From Cricetomys ansorgei (Eukaryota; Chordata; Mammalia; Rodentia; Nesomyidae), in the NCBI GenBank assembly GCA_026225945.1, contig JAMJFZ010003640.1, positions 18,155 to 82,154 of the forward strand: a DNA stretch of 64,000 bases, written 5' to 3'. Below are positions 1-10,820 of the stretch, piece after piece (position 1 is the first letter of the stretch; the number at the start of each line of letters is the position of its first letter). The translations under genes and the position numbers were made by a program. The notes under the pieces are model-generated. The model was given only the letters and a program-made list of their open reading frames with translations, did not search any database and was not told the origin of the DNA.

Positions 1-138
1 TTAAATTCCACTTTTGAAAAAAAATATTCCTTGATTATGCAGAACTTGGTCGTTACAAATGTATTTTTATGAAAAGACAGGCACTGATTGAGAGATAGCT
101 CTGTTAGCGAAGTGCTTGGGATGAAAACCTGGCTTTGG

Positions 139-355
139 GACCTGGAGAGATGGCTCAGTGGTTAAGAGCATTTGTTGCTCTTCTGGAGGACCCAGCTTCA
201 GTTCCCAGCACCCACACAGCAACTCACAATGGTCTGTAAGTCCAATTCCAGGTAATCCAGTGCCCTCTTCTCGTCTTCATGAGTATCAGGCATGCACTTG
301 GTATGTATACAGACGTCGAGGAAAGCACTTTTATATAAAAACTAAATAAGTACAT
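139..355 (+). mobile_element. B3 SINE (B2-related)
   Basis: The tRNA-derived head GGAGAGATGGCTCAGTGGTTAA is followed by the second promoter-like block, the GCACCCACACAGC motif and the B3 body (CCAATTCCAGGTAATCC, GCCCTCTTCT, CAGGCATGCACTTGGT). It ends in an A-rich tail. It is nearly full length, moderately diverged and in sense orientation. Pol III-derived non-coding repeat; the short frames across it are not genes. Confidence 0.88.
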
Positions 356-377
356 CTTTAAAATGAGAACTATGTTT

Positions 378-585
378 GACTCCCAGACCCACGTTAGAGA
401 GAAAAGCAGAGGGTGGTAACATATAGCTGGAATCCCAGTTCTGGGGTTGGGAAAACAGTTGGATGCCTGGAGTTCCCTGGCCAGCCAGCTCAGCTGGATC
501 GGTGAGATCTGGACCAGCAAGAGGCCTCTTTCAAAAAGTGAGATGGAGGGCTTCCAAACAACAATATCCATGGTTGATCTCTGGC

Positions 586-586
<1 letters not shown>
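378..586 (+). mobile_element. B4-type SINE, 5' truncated
   Basis: The segment carries the rodent B4-family body: a degenerate B1-like middle (GGAATCCCAGTTCTGGGG), then CCTGGCCAGCCAGCTCAGC, GATCGGTGAGATCTGGA and the GTTGATCTCTGGCCTACAC end. The ID-like head is mostly missing. The 3' end runs directly into a CA array, which is common for this family. Confidence 0.75.
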
Positions 587-635
<49 letters not shown>

Positions 636-656
636 ACACACACACACGTGCACACT
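587..656. repeat. (CA)n microsatellite, interrupted
   Basis: About 22 uninterrupted CA units are followed by CGTG interruptions and a second short CA block. The array is the 3' extension of the preceding SINE. Frames on either strand here give only HT or CV repeats. Confidence 0.95.
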
Positions 657-659
657 TGC

Positions 660-1789
660 ATGCATGTCAACATACATGGGGTGGGTGAAGAAAGTTTTAT
701 CATGAGAAAGTCACTTAATATTATGATATGATTCCTTTAAGGTATTCCAATATCATAGCTAGAGATAAGAATCCATTAAATACCCTGCTCATTTCTTTTT
801 TCTTAACCCTCTACCCAGCTTCCATTGCTGCTCTAAAACGCTTCCTGCTGTTCCCCTGTTGGCATCCACTGCCCACCTGCATGTCTATACACAGGCCCAG
901 AAGGGCTGGCATTTTCTACAACTTTTCTGTCTGTCATGCACTTCCTCAGTCTGGTTTTGCTCTTCCCCACATCCTCTCGTAGATCTGTCTGCAATGACTC
1001 TGACATCTCAAATTAACTATGCCAACTATATCTTCTCACGCTCACCTCTCCAGACCACACTTACACATGTTCATCTGTCAGAGTGCTGTGTATTTCACAG
1101 AGCAGAAACCTCCAGTAACTGCCTATTCTGCCAACCATATTTACATAGTTGCAGAAGTCAGTGTGTTTTAGATATCAAATACATCTCGTGTGAGCCCCCT
1201 TTTCCACTACCCTGCTCCACAGCTGGCCATCACATACCCCACTGTGATTTTATGATAAGCAACTAATTCATGGCCTTCCACCTCACCTCTCCACCCCCTC
1301 TCAACTCAATGTGTGTACAGCCTTGGCTTTACATGCACACTTCCTACGACTGATGCAGTAAAGAGAATCAATGCTTCAGCTCAAAACACCTTCCCAGCCT
1401 CCGAAACGACAACCCTTGACCTCCACCAGCACAAACCAAACTGACAACTGTGTGACACCACTAGACCAGAACGCAAGGTGCTCTTACCTCACGTCTGTCC
1501 TTGAGCTGTACGAACCTCTGATGTTCCTTAGCCCATCTCCACCATCTGTCCCACAGGTTACGATGGCTTGAAGCCTTTCATAATCTTCATCCTAAGCTCC
1601 ATGCTCTTACAAAAGCTACCTGAGTTACTCTGATCCCATAGCTGCTGCATAAATTATAAAAGGCACCATTATGTAAGAGCATGGGAGGTGTTTGGTCAAC
1701 TGCTGAAATGTAAAGGAAGAGTGCAGAACGTACCAATGGGCACTTAGGTTTTTAAAGGTTTAACTGAACTGCAGTCCTCTATAGATTTC
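660..1789. other. Single-copy-like sequence, nothing assignable
   Basis: No SINE, LTR or simple array is recognised. The plus strand is pyrimidine-rich, and a few stretches near 1090-1160 and 1500-1560 faintly recall LINE-2 3' sequence, but not well enough to call. Short open frames have no domain-like composition. Confidence 0.4.
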
Positions 1790-1918
1790 TCCCCTTCTGC
1801 CTTCTCCCCTCCCCCTTCTCCCTTTCCCCTTCTCCCTTCTTTCCTTCCTCCCTTCTTCCCTTCCTCCCTTCCTTCCTTTTTCCCTTTTCTTCTTTTGCTT
1901 TCTTTCTTTTCTCCTTTC
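1790..1918. repeat. CT-rich polypyrimidine tract
   Basis: The stretch is almost pure C and T on the plus strand (TCCC, CTTCC and TTTC mixtures) with only a few purines. Such homopurine-homopyrimidine DNA can form a triplex. It accounts for the lysine/glutamate/glycine-rich frame on the minus strand. Confidence 0.9.
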
Positions 1919-2330
1919 ATGCAATATGCATCTGTGTCAGATGTCACACTGTTCTTGGCGCCGTTCACAGCACAGACACGGCTGTTCCCCTCTGGGAATT
2001 CTCAGTTCAGTGGGGTTGATGCAGGCACAAAAGGGCATCTGCAGCTGAGCATTGAGCTTGCACCAAGAAGGGACTCTAACAGGTCTCCAGCGGCCAGGAA
2101 CTCTCACTGGCAATGCCACAAGAGCCAAGCTGACAGCAAGGAGCTGTGTCCAGTCTAGGGGCTCCCCACAGGGGGCTGTCAGGGCAATAGCCAGCAGGCA
2201 CCTTGAAGGCTCTTTCCCTGAGAACATCATCTGAAGAACACTGAAGCAGAATCCCTGCAGGCATTCTTAAGAATCATAAACCTCACTCCCACATCACTGA
2301 ATGACATTTTCTGTTGTTAAAACCTGGCAA
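1919..2330. other. Single-copy-like sequence, nothing assignable
   Basis: Slightly GC-richer single-copy DNA. Overlapping short frames on both strands have no recognisable domain and no convincing splice-site pair. Confidence 0.4.
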
Positions 2331-2456
2331 CCCCAGGCCTGATGGCACACACCTACCATCCCGGCCAGCATTCAGGAAGCTGAGGTAAAAGGATCAATAG
2401 TTAAGTCTGAAACCAGCCAGACCAACAGAGCCTACAGAACTAGCTCCTGTGTCCAA
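2331..2456 (+). mobile_element. B1 SINE, diverged
   Basis: The order matches B1 (7SL-derived): CCAGGCCTGATGGCACACACC, CCATCCCGGCCAGCATTCAGG, AAGCTGAGG, then AAACCAGCCAGACCAACAGAG. It is an older copy with no clear A-tail. Confidence 0.75.
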
Positions 2457-2467
2457 CATGTAATGAC

Positions 2468-2592
2468 AAGAGGTAGCTCGGGAGGTTGTCTGTGTGGGGG
2501 TTGGGCAGGTAAAGTGTTTGCTTTCACTTCAGCGTTCAATCTCCAGCACCACAAACATGGGAACAAAGCTGTAAACCAATGCCACAGATTAT
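2468..2592 (+). mobile_element. ID/B4-like SINE fragment
   Basis: The text resembles a tRNA-derived head: a degenerate AGCTCGGGAGG start, GGCAGGTAAAGTGTTTGCTTTC, and TTCAATCTCCAGCACCACA before a short tail. It follows the B1 directly, as in B1/ID composites, so the two may be one B4-superfamily element. Confidence 0.45.
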
Positions 2593-2895
2593 CCCGTTCA
2601 TTGTCATATAAGAGCAATGACCCCCTTTGAAGTCACAGATATTCAACCACAGGATCCAGAGGGCTGGGGCTAGAAAAATAGATGCGGCAGATGCACAAGG
2701 ATACATTCTCCTTGAATTTTGAAAAAAATCATTTAAAGTAAACCAGAATCCTAACCAACCATTAAAATAATATCATAGTGTGCTTTCCAGGGCACTATGT
2801 AAGAAAAATACATGTTCAGATTGCAAAACTAGCTATTTGTGTGCATACATGTAATTTAATTTTAACCTTATTTTGTAAGAAAAGGTGATTTCGTG

Positions 2896-2896
<1 letters not shown>
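2593..2896. other. No recognised feature
   Basis: AT-rich single-copy sequence with no recognised repeat or gene. Confidence 0.4.

Positions 2897-2935
<39 letters not shown>
2897..2935. repeat. (GT)n microsatellite
   Basis: About 19 GT units, uninterrupted. Confidence 0.95.
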
Positions 2936-2938
<3 letters not shown>

Positions 2939-3149
2939 AGAGAATTTTTTTCTTGAAGAATAAACCTCAAAATGTTAGTGATAGCCATCAATATGCAGCT
3001 GGCATTTGTATAATTTAGGGGCATGGGGGATTTCTGATTTTCTAAATATGTCCATATCGTTGCCTGTGTAATTTCTCTAAAAGCAAGACAACTTCTTCCT
3101 TTTTAAAAAAAATAGTCAAACCCATCAGGATTCTAACCCAGTGACCTGA

Positions 3150-3565
3150 AGCTCTGAGGACAACAGGCTCTCACCTCAGGCTGGGAGGCGGTGACCCAGT
3201 GCAGAGATATTCGCAGGGTGCCAGACCTTGGTGTGGGCAAACATCTCCAACAGCAAGACTCCCAGGAGACCAGGGACTGGGAGTGAGGCCTCCCTAGCGC
3301 TGATGGCACTGGGTTAGGACATCAGAGACCCGGATGTGAAAAGCTAAGACATAGAGGAGAGAAAATAAAGCCAGGGCAGATGGTCCTCACAAGAGATCCG
3401 ACTTGGGCCAGGTCCCATCTCGGCCTGGGAACCTGGATCCGTGTCGGAGGCTCCATCCTGTGTCAGGGATGGACGGTTCTAAGAATGAGAAGTTCTATCC
3501 ACGTCTTCTGTGATCCAAAGTGAGACTCAGGGGCCAAACAAATAAACATGTTCCTACCATATGTA
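3150..3565 (+). other. GC-richer block, possible old LTR
   Basis: This block is distinctly richer in G, C and CpG than its surroundings (for example near 3290, 3330 and 3420-3450) and ends shortly after an AATAAA-containing stretch (CAAACAAATAAACATG). That layout resembles a retroviral LTR, but no family was recognised and no TG...CA ends were fixed. A poly(A) run lies just beyond, at about 3581-3594. Confidence 0.25.
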
Positions 3566-3599
3566 TGAAGTATTCTGGGAAAAAAAAAAAAAATTGGTC

Positions 3600-4225
3600 T
3601 CCAAACCGGGATCCTTCAAATTTTCATACTTTATCTGTAAAATAATAACATGCTGTCTTGCAACTGAGAGATTATATTTTTCCTTTCTGCTTGTAAAGTT
3701 AATATAATTGAAGGAGTTGTCTCCAATCCAGTTTTTGGAATCTGTGCCCCCTACTCTATACCCCAGACGGCACTATCATCCCGCGCCATGCAGTTGTTTG
3801 GTAAATGTCATTATGAATAAATAATGATATACGGGACGCAACTCTTTTACGTAAAATTATATGTATAATGCAGCTGATCCTGGGAATGGAAAAACTTTTC
3901 ACTGGTCCTATATCATAGTCTGTAAACCATGAACATTGAATTAACCCAATAAAAGTGACAATTTTGACCCTGGGCTATACCCATTACTTTAAGGTTACAG
4001 CTTGCAAGCCAGCTCAAATTGTTCTCCGTGTGGTACTTTACTGAAATACTTATCATCTGGAAACCGTATGTAGTGCATATTCTTAATAAATAATAACACA
4101 TTTTATTTTGGTTTACTGAAAATTAACAGGGCATTTGGGAAATTGCTGTTATTGTGGGAGCCTGTTTCCCATTTACCTTGGCAACACAATAGCTAGCTAA
4201 GTGGAAAGCGAGAGAGCCAATAGCT
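3600..4225. other. AT-rich single-copy sequence
   Basis: No repeat family or exon-like structure was seen. Short minus-strand frames have no domain signature. Confidence 0.4.
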
Positions 4226-4251
4226 GCGGAGGACGGGTTTTTTTCCTCCGC
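4226..4251. other. Inverted repeat, 8-bp stem
   Basis: GCGGAGGA at 4226-4233 pairs perfectly with TCCTCCGC at 4244-4251 across a 10-nt T-rich loop. It is GC-rich in an AT-rich setting. The T-run lies inside the loop rather than after the stem, so it is not a bacterial-type terminator. Confidence 0.5.
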
Positions 4252-4470
4252 TGTTGGTATTCAGAGAAGCCATGCAGCTGGTAACATTAATGGCATCCCA
4301 TAGACTCAGAGGAGATGAAAGAAGTAAAACAAAGTTCTAATGGGCTTAGCCGTACAAAATTGCCATTCCTTGTGGATTCGTTTTGCACTCAAACACAGTA
4401 AATCCACTCTTTCCCAAGGATGTAACTATATTCCAATCTGTAGTCCAAACAGCCTGCAACGCTTCAAGAC

Positions 4471-4676
4471 TTTTTCTTTCTTTCTTTTCTTTTCTTTTCT
4501 TTTCTTTTCTTTTCTTTTTCTTTTTCTTTCTTTCTTTTTTTTTTTTTTTTGAAACAGGGTTTCTCTGTTGTGACTCTGGCTGTCCTGGAACTCACTCTGT
4601 AGACCAGGCTGGCCTTGAACTCATGGATCTGCCTGCCTCTGCCTCCTGAGTGCTGGGATTAAAGGTGTGTGCCACC
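4471..4676 (-). mobile_element. B1 SINE with expanded tail
   Basis: Read on the plus strand this is a B1 in reverse: a pyrimidine tail (TTTTC repeats and T-run, 4471-4550), GAAACAGGGTTTCTCTG, CTGTCCTGGAACTCACTCTG, TAGACCAGGCTGGCCTTGAA, TGCTGGGATTAAAGG and the GTGCCACCACC end. It is close to consensus, so it is one of the younger insertions in the window. Confidence 0.95.
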
Positions 4677-4752
4677 ACCCCTCCACCCCCCCCCACCCCC
4701 ATCCTACCCTACCCCACCCCTCAACCCCCCCCACCCACCCAACCCTACCCCG
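4677..4752. repeat. C-rich low-complexity tract
   Basis: Runs of three to eight C separated by A or TA (CCACCCC, CCCTACCC types) directly abut the 5' end of the B1. The minus strand carries multiple G3+ runs with short loops, which fits the G-quadruplex sequence pattern. The plus-strand proline-rich frame is an artefact of composition. Confidence 0.9.
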
Positions 4753-4959
4753 GGCTTGCTTCAAGATTTTGTAATGCTTGCCCAAGTCAGCTTTGTGAAC
4801 ACGCTGACCTCAGAGGGCTTTCGGAGGATACTCCTATGGTGACAGTCATTCTTTCGTTTCCTCTCAGAACAATTTCCCAGTAGCCCTAGTTTGGCGTCAT
4901 TCCCTGGAAGTTTCTCCTCCTTCCCCCAAATGTAACATCCTGTGATCGGCCTCCAGGGA

Positions 4960-4984
4960 CTAATTTTTTTTTTTTTTTTTTTTG
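4960..4984. repeat. Poly(T) run
   Basis: Nearly uninterrupted T of about 20 bases following CTAA. It could be the tail of a lost or truncated minus-strand retroposon, but no body is recognisable beside it. Confidence 0.6.
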
Positions 4985-5078
4985 AGAAATGTGTAATGGT
5001 GCAGCATAAAAAAAAGGCTAGTATCTGACAAGATTTAGGGAGGAGTGAAAGGAAGTCTATGAAAAGAAACAAAAGCGG

Positions 5079-5127
5079 ACCAATTAGGGAGGTAGAGAGA
5101 CCACGCTTCAGACCTGCAATGACGTCA
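5079..5127. promoter_or_regulatory. CCAAT-like box plus consensus CRE
   Basis: CCAAT occurs at 5079-5083 (GGACCAATTAG), and a perfect palindromic cAMP-response element TGACGTCA lies at 5120-5127, followed by further CpG-containing sequence (CACGGCCCGTGG, CTGCGTCC, TTCGAACC). CREB/ATF proteins bind this octamer. No transcript structure is evident nearby, so promoter activity is inference. Confidence 0.35.
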
Positions 5128-5149
5128 CGGCCCGTGGGGCCTGCGTCCA

Positions 5150-5834
5150 TTCGAACCCTTTCATTCTTTTCACCAGGCTGCCAGCTATGCCCAGCCTCGT
5201 CCCACCACTATGTTACAAATGGGTTCATTTCTAATCATAACGGGGGGACATTTAGTTTGCAATCCAGGTCTCTGTATTCCTGTTGACCCCCTTTTTCCAT
5301 CTGGGCATTTAATGCATACCCTCTTTCCATCATTTTTTCTTACCAATTCTGCGGGTGTTTTGGGGTTCAAGCCGAGAAGCCATATAATTATTCCTACCTA
5401 ACGATGCGTTTTATACTTCCTGGCTTTAGGAGAACCTGCCTGGTGCTTATTTAATCCCGGTCCTTTCCACATGGCTGATTCTGGAGCGTTAATGGCTCAA
5501 CCAGGTATTTGAACACCCAAGTTGAAAACCAAAGTGAACTTCACCTTCTCTTGCCACCTCCCCTCCACCACCTCATGATATGCCTCCAAATTAACCCTCA
5601 AATGTGTCACCCATTATGGCTGTGCTGGTCTTAGTCCCCCACCCTATTAATTGTTCCTTTCTAACCAATCAGTTCAACCTCAGGCTCTCCCCTAGTACCT
5701 CCAGGGATGTCACTAAGATAATCTTTCCAAGTGGCCAAAAAGATGGTCCTAAGATGAATAAGGAGATTTCCTGTTTTCTATGGGATTAGCTTCACACTTC
5801 AAAGCAGTCCAGCAAGGCGGCCAAAGCCGAGACG
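5150..5834. other. Single-copy-like sequence, nothing assignable
   Basis: Mixed-composition sequence without a recognised interspersed repeat or credible exon. Confidence 0.4.
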
Positions 5835-6070
5835 GTAGAGCCAAACTGTCTGTGTCCATTCTCAGTGGTGCCAGTCGGCAGCGGAGTGAACTGGCCCTGA
5901 AATCCATCTTCTCTATCTAGGCTATGTTACAGGGTCATGATGAGATAAGAGTAGGAAGTGAGTAGGAAGTAAGGTAACAGAGAACGGGATGGAGAACGGC
6001 TTACATGCAGCGGAGCACGCCTTTTGCTGTACAGATAAAATAGCCCAGGCACAGCACTGAGCACTGGTAA
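5835..6070 (+). mobile_element. MIR SINE, strongly diverged
   Basis: Fragments in MIR order are visible: TAGAGCCAAACTGTCTGTG, then the ATGTTACAGGGTCATGATGAG block (cf. the CATAGGGTTGTTGTGAGG part of MIR), then GGCACAGCACTGAGCACTGG at the 3' end. The weak match is expected for an ancient copy in the fast-evolving rodent lineage. Confidence 0.4.
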
Positions 6071-6483
6071 TCTTCTGCTTCGCTTCCCATTACTCTGACC
6101 ACTACCTCACACTCTGCATCTCAGTCCATTTGCCACATAGTTTTAAATATGTGTTTCTCCCACCCCAAGCATTCTTTCCGTTGCTATCCGCGTGTTATTT
6201 CCCAGCTACAAAATTTCTACTCAATACCTTGTTTACCACATGTTAGCATGTATTCTGTTGTTATATAAGTTAATCACCACCACAAAGTTTAAGAACTGGG
6301 ACAAGGACTTCTTTGTGACCCTGTAAGCTAGCTCTGTATAGAATAGAATATAGGCATTTGTTAAATATTGAAAAAAATGATCATTTTGCATTTAAATGAA
6401 GAAAGGCCAAAGAAATCAAATTAGAGCCCTGCATTCTGTCGGCCAGGGCAGTAATCAATCTACACGTATCGATGTGGTTTCTT

Positions 6484-6745
6484 ATGACAGCCCTGGTGTG
6501 TGTACTGTCATTATCCCCACCTTACAGGTAAAGAGTGGTGAGCCTGAGATTTGAAATTGTGCATGTAACCACTTCAGGAAGTTCCCTCCCATTGCTCATG
6601 AACATTCCTTCTTCTTCCCCAAACACCACCCAATGGAGACTCACAAAGTGGTCCTTTACAGACTCAAGGAAAGATTTTTTGCAGTCAAGCAGTTATCTGA
6701 GAGGCAGAGTGGGAACCCCATAGGCTGCCAAGTACTCAACTTAAT
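6484..6745 (-). mobile_element. MIR SINE, interrupted
   Basis: The reverse-strand MIR pattern is visible at 6484-6590 (ATTATCCCCACCTTACAGGT, then GGTGAGCCTGAG) and resumes at 6690-6740 (AGTTATCTGAGAGGCAGAG, GTGGGAACCCCATAGGCTG). About 100 bp of unrelated or highly diverged sequence separates the two. Confidence 0.6.
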
Positions 6746-9434
6746 TCCAATTTCATGTCTCACAAACCGACTTTCCTGAGCCAATCTCTTATCAACACCG
6801 TATGCTTTCCTTGCTTGTCAAAAGTCCCCAATGCTGCCATCTCCCTGGTTCTAGAAGAAACAAGAAGACAGGAAGGAAAGTAGAGAAAACTCCAGTTTAG
6901 TTGCTGCTCTCTCCACACTATTCAAAGTCAATATGAAACAGTTATGATTTAGTCTAGCTAGCCCTCCAAGCTTCCTGGCTTAAGAATGAAAGTTAATTAA
7001 TTATACTGTCCATTCTTGGTGGTTTTAAAACACAGTCTTAACACTGTTTTGTAACACATCCGTTTGGTTTGGCTAAATAAGAGACTTGCTTCAAAGAAAA
7101 TGTTTTATGCATGTTTGAAACAAAGGCATTATGGAATGTTGGAGAGAAAACAGAATCTCTTGGAAGTATAAGGAGCAAAGAAAATATAACCTACCATTAA
7201 GAAAAGAGCAAAACGCTTCCATTTGTATTGTGCAAATAAAATAAAACCTCTTCCAAAATCAAAGCACCTGCGTGTGACCTGGTGTTCTGAGATTTAAGCT
7301 CAGCAGCTGAGAAAGGCGACCTGAATCAGCTCAACAATTTACTTTTTTTTTTCTTTTACTTTATTTCATTTTATTTTTTTTTCTGTGCATAGATGTAGAA
7401 AGGCAAAAGGAAATCTGGAACCCCAAAGGAAAGACTGGAAGAGTGTCATGTTAATCTTAATTTAATTTTAAATACCTAATCACATTTGTAACTGAAGAAG
7501 CCACGAACATAAGAAAAACAAAACTTTCTAAAACCGAATTTTTGTTCGACAAGCTTTGACTCGTCTATTTTTCTTTGGGTTTTCCGACATGTGGGGACTA
7601 CAGAAACAAGGTTTCACCCCCTCAGATTTGGAAGCAGCTACAAGAAGCTACTTAATTTATGGCTTTGAAGAGCAAGAACATTTTTCACATGAAAGAATTA
7701 AAACTGGGTCAGTAAGAGAAAGGTGTGAGAGACGGAGAGGTTGTCTAAATATTTCTCTGATAAAAGACAAACCCACCTTGAAACAATTTTCTCATTGTTC
7801 TCTTTATTTAACAATGCTGTCCATCTTTATATTTAAAGGATATTCAGTTTCCAAATTCCATGTTCTCCAGCCATCTTGCACATTGGCATGCCAAATATTA
7901 CAGACAGAGTTAACATAATCCGTGGTGATTCACTATTCACTGCCGTCAGAGGGCAAACGCATCTCTTGCTTTTTCCCACAGACCCCTGGATCATGCTCTG
8001 CTCTTACTGTCCCTGTAGAGTCCTCACTGATAACCAGGGAGGCCTGTGGGTGGGAGGGGTATGCAAAGAAATCCATGGTGAAAACCAGAGAGGAAAGTTC
8101 AACCCAGAGCCTGTAGAGCATTCTGGAGTGCAAAAGCAAAATACACAACAGATTCCCAACAACTGGATCTGTGCTAGGACTCCTCACGCTTGGGGGTTTT
8201 ACATTTAAAAGGAACTATATCTACATCCAGTGTGCTACGTGGTGAATGAAGTACAGCCAAGAAGCAACTGAGGGAATACGGTCCACAAGAAAAAGAAAAA
8301 GGGGGAAAAAAAAATGGAAGGAAATCTTAGAAACGTCTGATTCGGTTCCAAAAAGTCACTCTTGTGAAACTCACAGGGCCGTAAGACCGGTTCTTGTGCT
8401 TAGCTTGGATTGGCTCTGCTGCACATGGAGGATAAGGAACTAATTGCATAAACTTTACCAAGTGTCTGGCAGCCTACATGGTTTTCCCCTTGTCCTTCCC
8501 ACACCCACCCCTTCCTACAACCATAGTTTCAAACCTCAGGCTCCTCTGATCTCGTCTTAGTGCTTCTCTGAGCAGAGAGTAACAGCCACTCCGACTGGAT
8601 GACTTCTTGCCAAGAAGCCCCAGTCTTCACCGTAATTGATCGCCTTCCCATCAACACCTTCAGTGTTCAGCAAAGAATGCCAGGGACAGGGCTCCGAGTC
8701 TTGTCAGAGCAACATAACTGCTAACACCTACTGGATGTCCCTACCCCCAACAAGCTGCATTCTATAGAAGGCCATTCATCAGTGGCAAACACGTCTATAA
8801 CCCACAGCAGAGGAAGGCATTGCTCAGTGAGTGACTTGCTTATGCACATCTTTCAACACTTTTTGTTTAGAGTCTTCTGCTTGGGTTGTGTGGATGTGAC
8901 TCTTGATGACCTTCTAACCATGAATATCTAATAATGTAGACACTCTTCCTTGCTGGCTGCAGAAACTGCAATTACAAAGCATATCCAAGGGACGCATCCT
9001 CCTGGGCTTGTAAAAATAACCATTTCTCCATCAAACCATCTTTTCATGTATTCCACCCAACCCTGGAAAACAGTGGTAAAGGATGCCATGAACAGAAGAG
9101 CCTGGGGACTTTTCTTCTCTGAACCCTGAAAATCCTGTACCCAGAGAGTCCCCCCAGACCCCACCCCCTCCCCCACCCCTGTCGGTACAACACTTCAGTT
9201 AATTCCTTTCCTTTGTTTAGAATCCTCCTGAACTCAGCTTCTCCAGATTTCCTTTGCAATATGAGGACAGCCCAGGTCTCTTCTGCCTTCTGGCCCTCTA
9301 CCAGGTTGAGCAGACATTTCTAAGCACGAGCAGCTGCCATCTTTGAGTTTCTCTTGAAGAACTATGCCGAGACAAGCCAGACTCCTTCTCCAAATGTCCC
9401 ACTGATACACTTTACCTTCTTCCTCTGGACGTCT
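6746..9434. other. Single-copy sequence with no recognised feature
   Basis: About 2.7 kb without a confident repeat or gene. A T-rich stretch lies at about 7343-7382. A 120-codon frame at 7556-7918 has no domain signature, no supporting splice context and shadow frames on the other strand, so it is not called. Confidence 0.45.
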
Positions 9435-9530
9435 CTTCAGGGCAGGAATGGTGTCCCTGGCAGTCAATGTACTATGTTGTCGCTTAGCACAGTGCCCGGC
9501 ATAGCATAAACCATGCACCAGAAAATTGAC
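9435..9530 (+). mobile_element. LINE-2 3' end fragment
   Basis: The segment matches the conserved L2 3' end: CAGGGCAGGAATGGTGTCCC, a degenerate middle, then CTTAGCACAGTGCCCGGCAT followed by AGCATAAACCATGC in place of the usual AGTAGGCGCTCAATAAA. Ancient and short. Confidence 0.6.
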
Positions 9531-10595
9531 GCAGTTCAGACGGCCTAAACAAAATAAGTTTATTTTTCTGAAGTCCTGAAAGCCTAAAGTCTAAGACCAA
9601 GTTGCCTAAAACTTGGTTTCTGATCTCCCTTTCTTTGTGTCTTGTTCTTATAGTGTGCTCACCTCTGTATGAGTGTGGGAGAAGACTGGGGAAGGGGTCT
9701 CACTCACATTTCTTTCTGTAATGCTACTGATTCATAACAGACTTTCAATGCATACTTGTGTATTGAAGGACAAAGAAGTAAACGTTTTATTTCTTCCCAG
9801 GCCTTTTTGTCCTAGAGAAGAAATTGTTGGCTCAGGGAAGAATGAAACATGGCTTTCTTTTTCCCCAGTATCCGTCACAATATCTGGTTCCTACTCTATA
9901 TTCAGTACATACCTGCTGAGTTGTGTAGTGGAATATTTAAACTTATTCTCAAATATTATGAAGCTACACGCACTTCTGTGCATTAATATGAACTCTGAAC
10001 AGCTGCTGTATCTGTCAGATGGAGCTGCTGCCAGAAGGGTCACCTTACTTAGCTCTTAGAACCAGCTTTCTGGGTGTGGATGGGCTGTAGCTTTCTTGAA
10101 TGCAGAAAGAATGCTAGTTTGAAGAACTAGTAATTGTCTACTCGATACGCATGGATGGAACAATTGTTGTTCAAACTTAACTTTGCCCACTGAGATCTTT
10201 ATGTTGAAAGCCTTTGATTGCATTTTTGCTAGTGGAGGAATTTTATGGTCTACTCCATCAGCTTAAGCACCAGACTGGGAATACCTTGCCCTGGGTCTTG
10301 CCTTCACCTATGAAATGGTGTCAAATTGGCCAGCTAAAGTAAGAGGTTGTTGTATTGTAGAAGTTCTGTTCATTAAGCAGTTATGACCTTTGAATAGGTA
10401 GATAGTGCCTTTCCTCAATAAATTACCTGGAGGCTTCATGGTCTGGGTTAGTCTATGAGAAATGTTTGACCCCTGCAGGTGACTCATGTTTTGTACCCTG
10501 TCTTTTGTTCTTTGTTCAACCTGTTCAAGTTATTATATTTCCATCTAAGAGTTGGGTTCAACCTTCCAGGTAAAGATGGTCTATGAGAAAGGACA
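9531..10595. other. Single-copy sequence with no recognised feature
   Basis: No repeat family or exon-like block was recognised. The 128-codon plus-strand frame at 9673-10059 lacks any domain signature. Confidence 0.4.
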
Positions 10596-10597
10596 AA

Positions 10598-10820
10598 GTC
10601 ATGTGTGAGTGTGCATTTGTGTGTGTGTGTATGTTTGTGTGTGAGCATATGGCTTGTGTGTGTGTTTGTGTGTGCTTGTGTGAGTTTATATGTTTGTTTA
10701 TGAAAGTGCATGCATTTGTGTGTGAACATGTATGTTGTAATGAGTATACATGTTTGTGTGTGTGAGCAAATGTGTCTGCGTGTGTTTGTGTGTGAGAGTG
10801 GATGTGTCTGTGTGTATATT
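10598..10820. repeat. Degenerate TG-rich array
   Basis: An imperfect (TG)n region with frequent TTTG, CATG and GAG interruptions, that is, an old decayed microsatellite. It generates cysteine/valine-rich frames on plus and histidine/threonine-rich frames on minus. Confidence 0.85.

Noticed and set aside
4226..4251. Hairpin with T-run, considered as a terminator
   Set aside because: The T-run lies in the loop, not after the stem, and intrinsic terminators of that type are bacterial.
4700..4750. Telomere-like CCCTA words
   Set aside because: The words are irregular (CCCTA mixed with CCACC and CAACC) and short; this is a C-rich low-complexity tract, not an interstitial telomere array.
7556..7918. 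120-codon plus-strand frame
   Set aside because: Length is within chance expectation over 64 kb, it has no domain signature or clear splice context, and the sequence around it is AT-rich single-copy.
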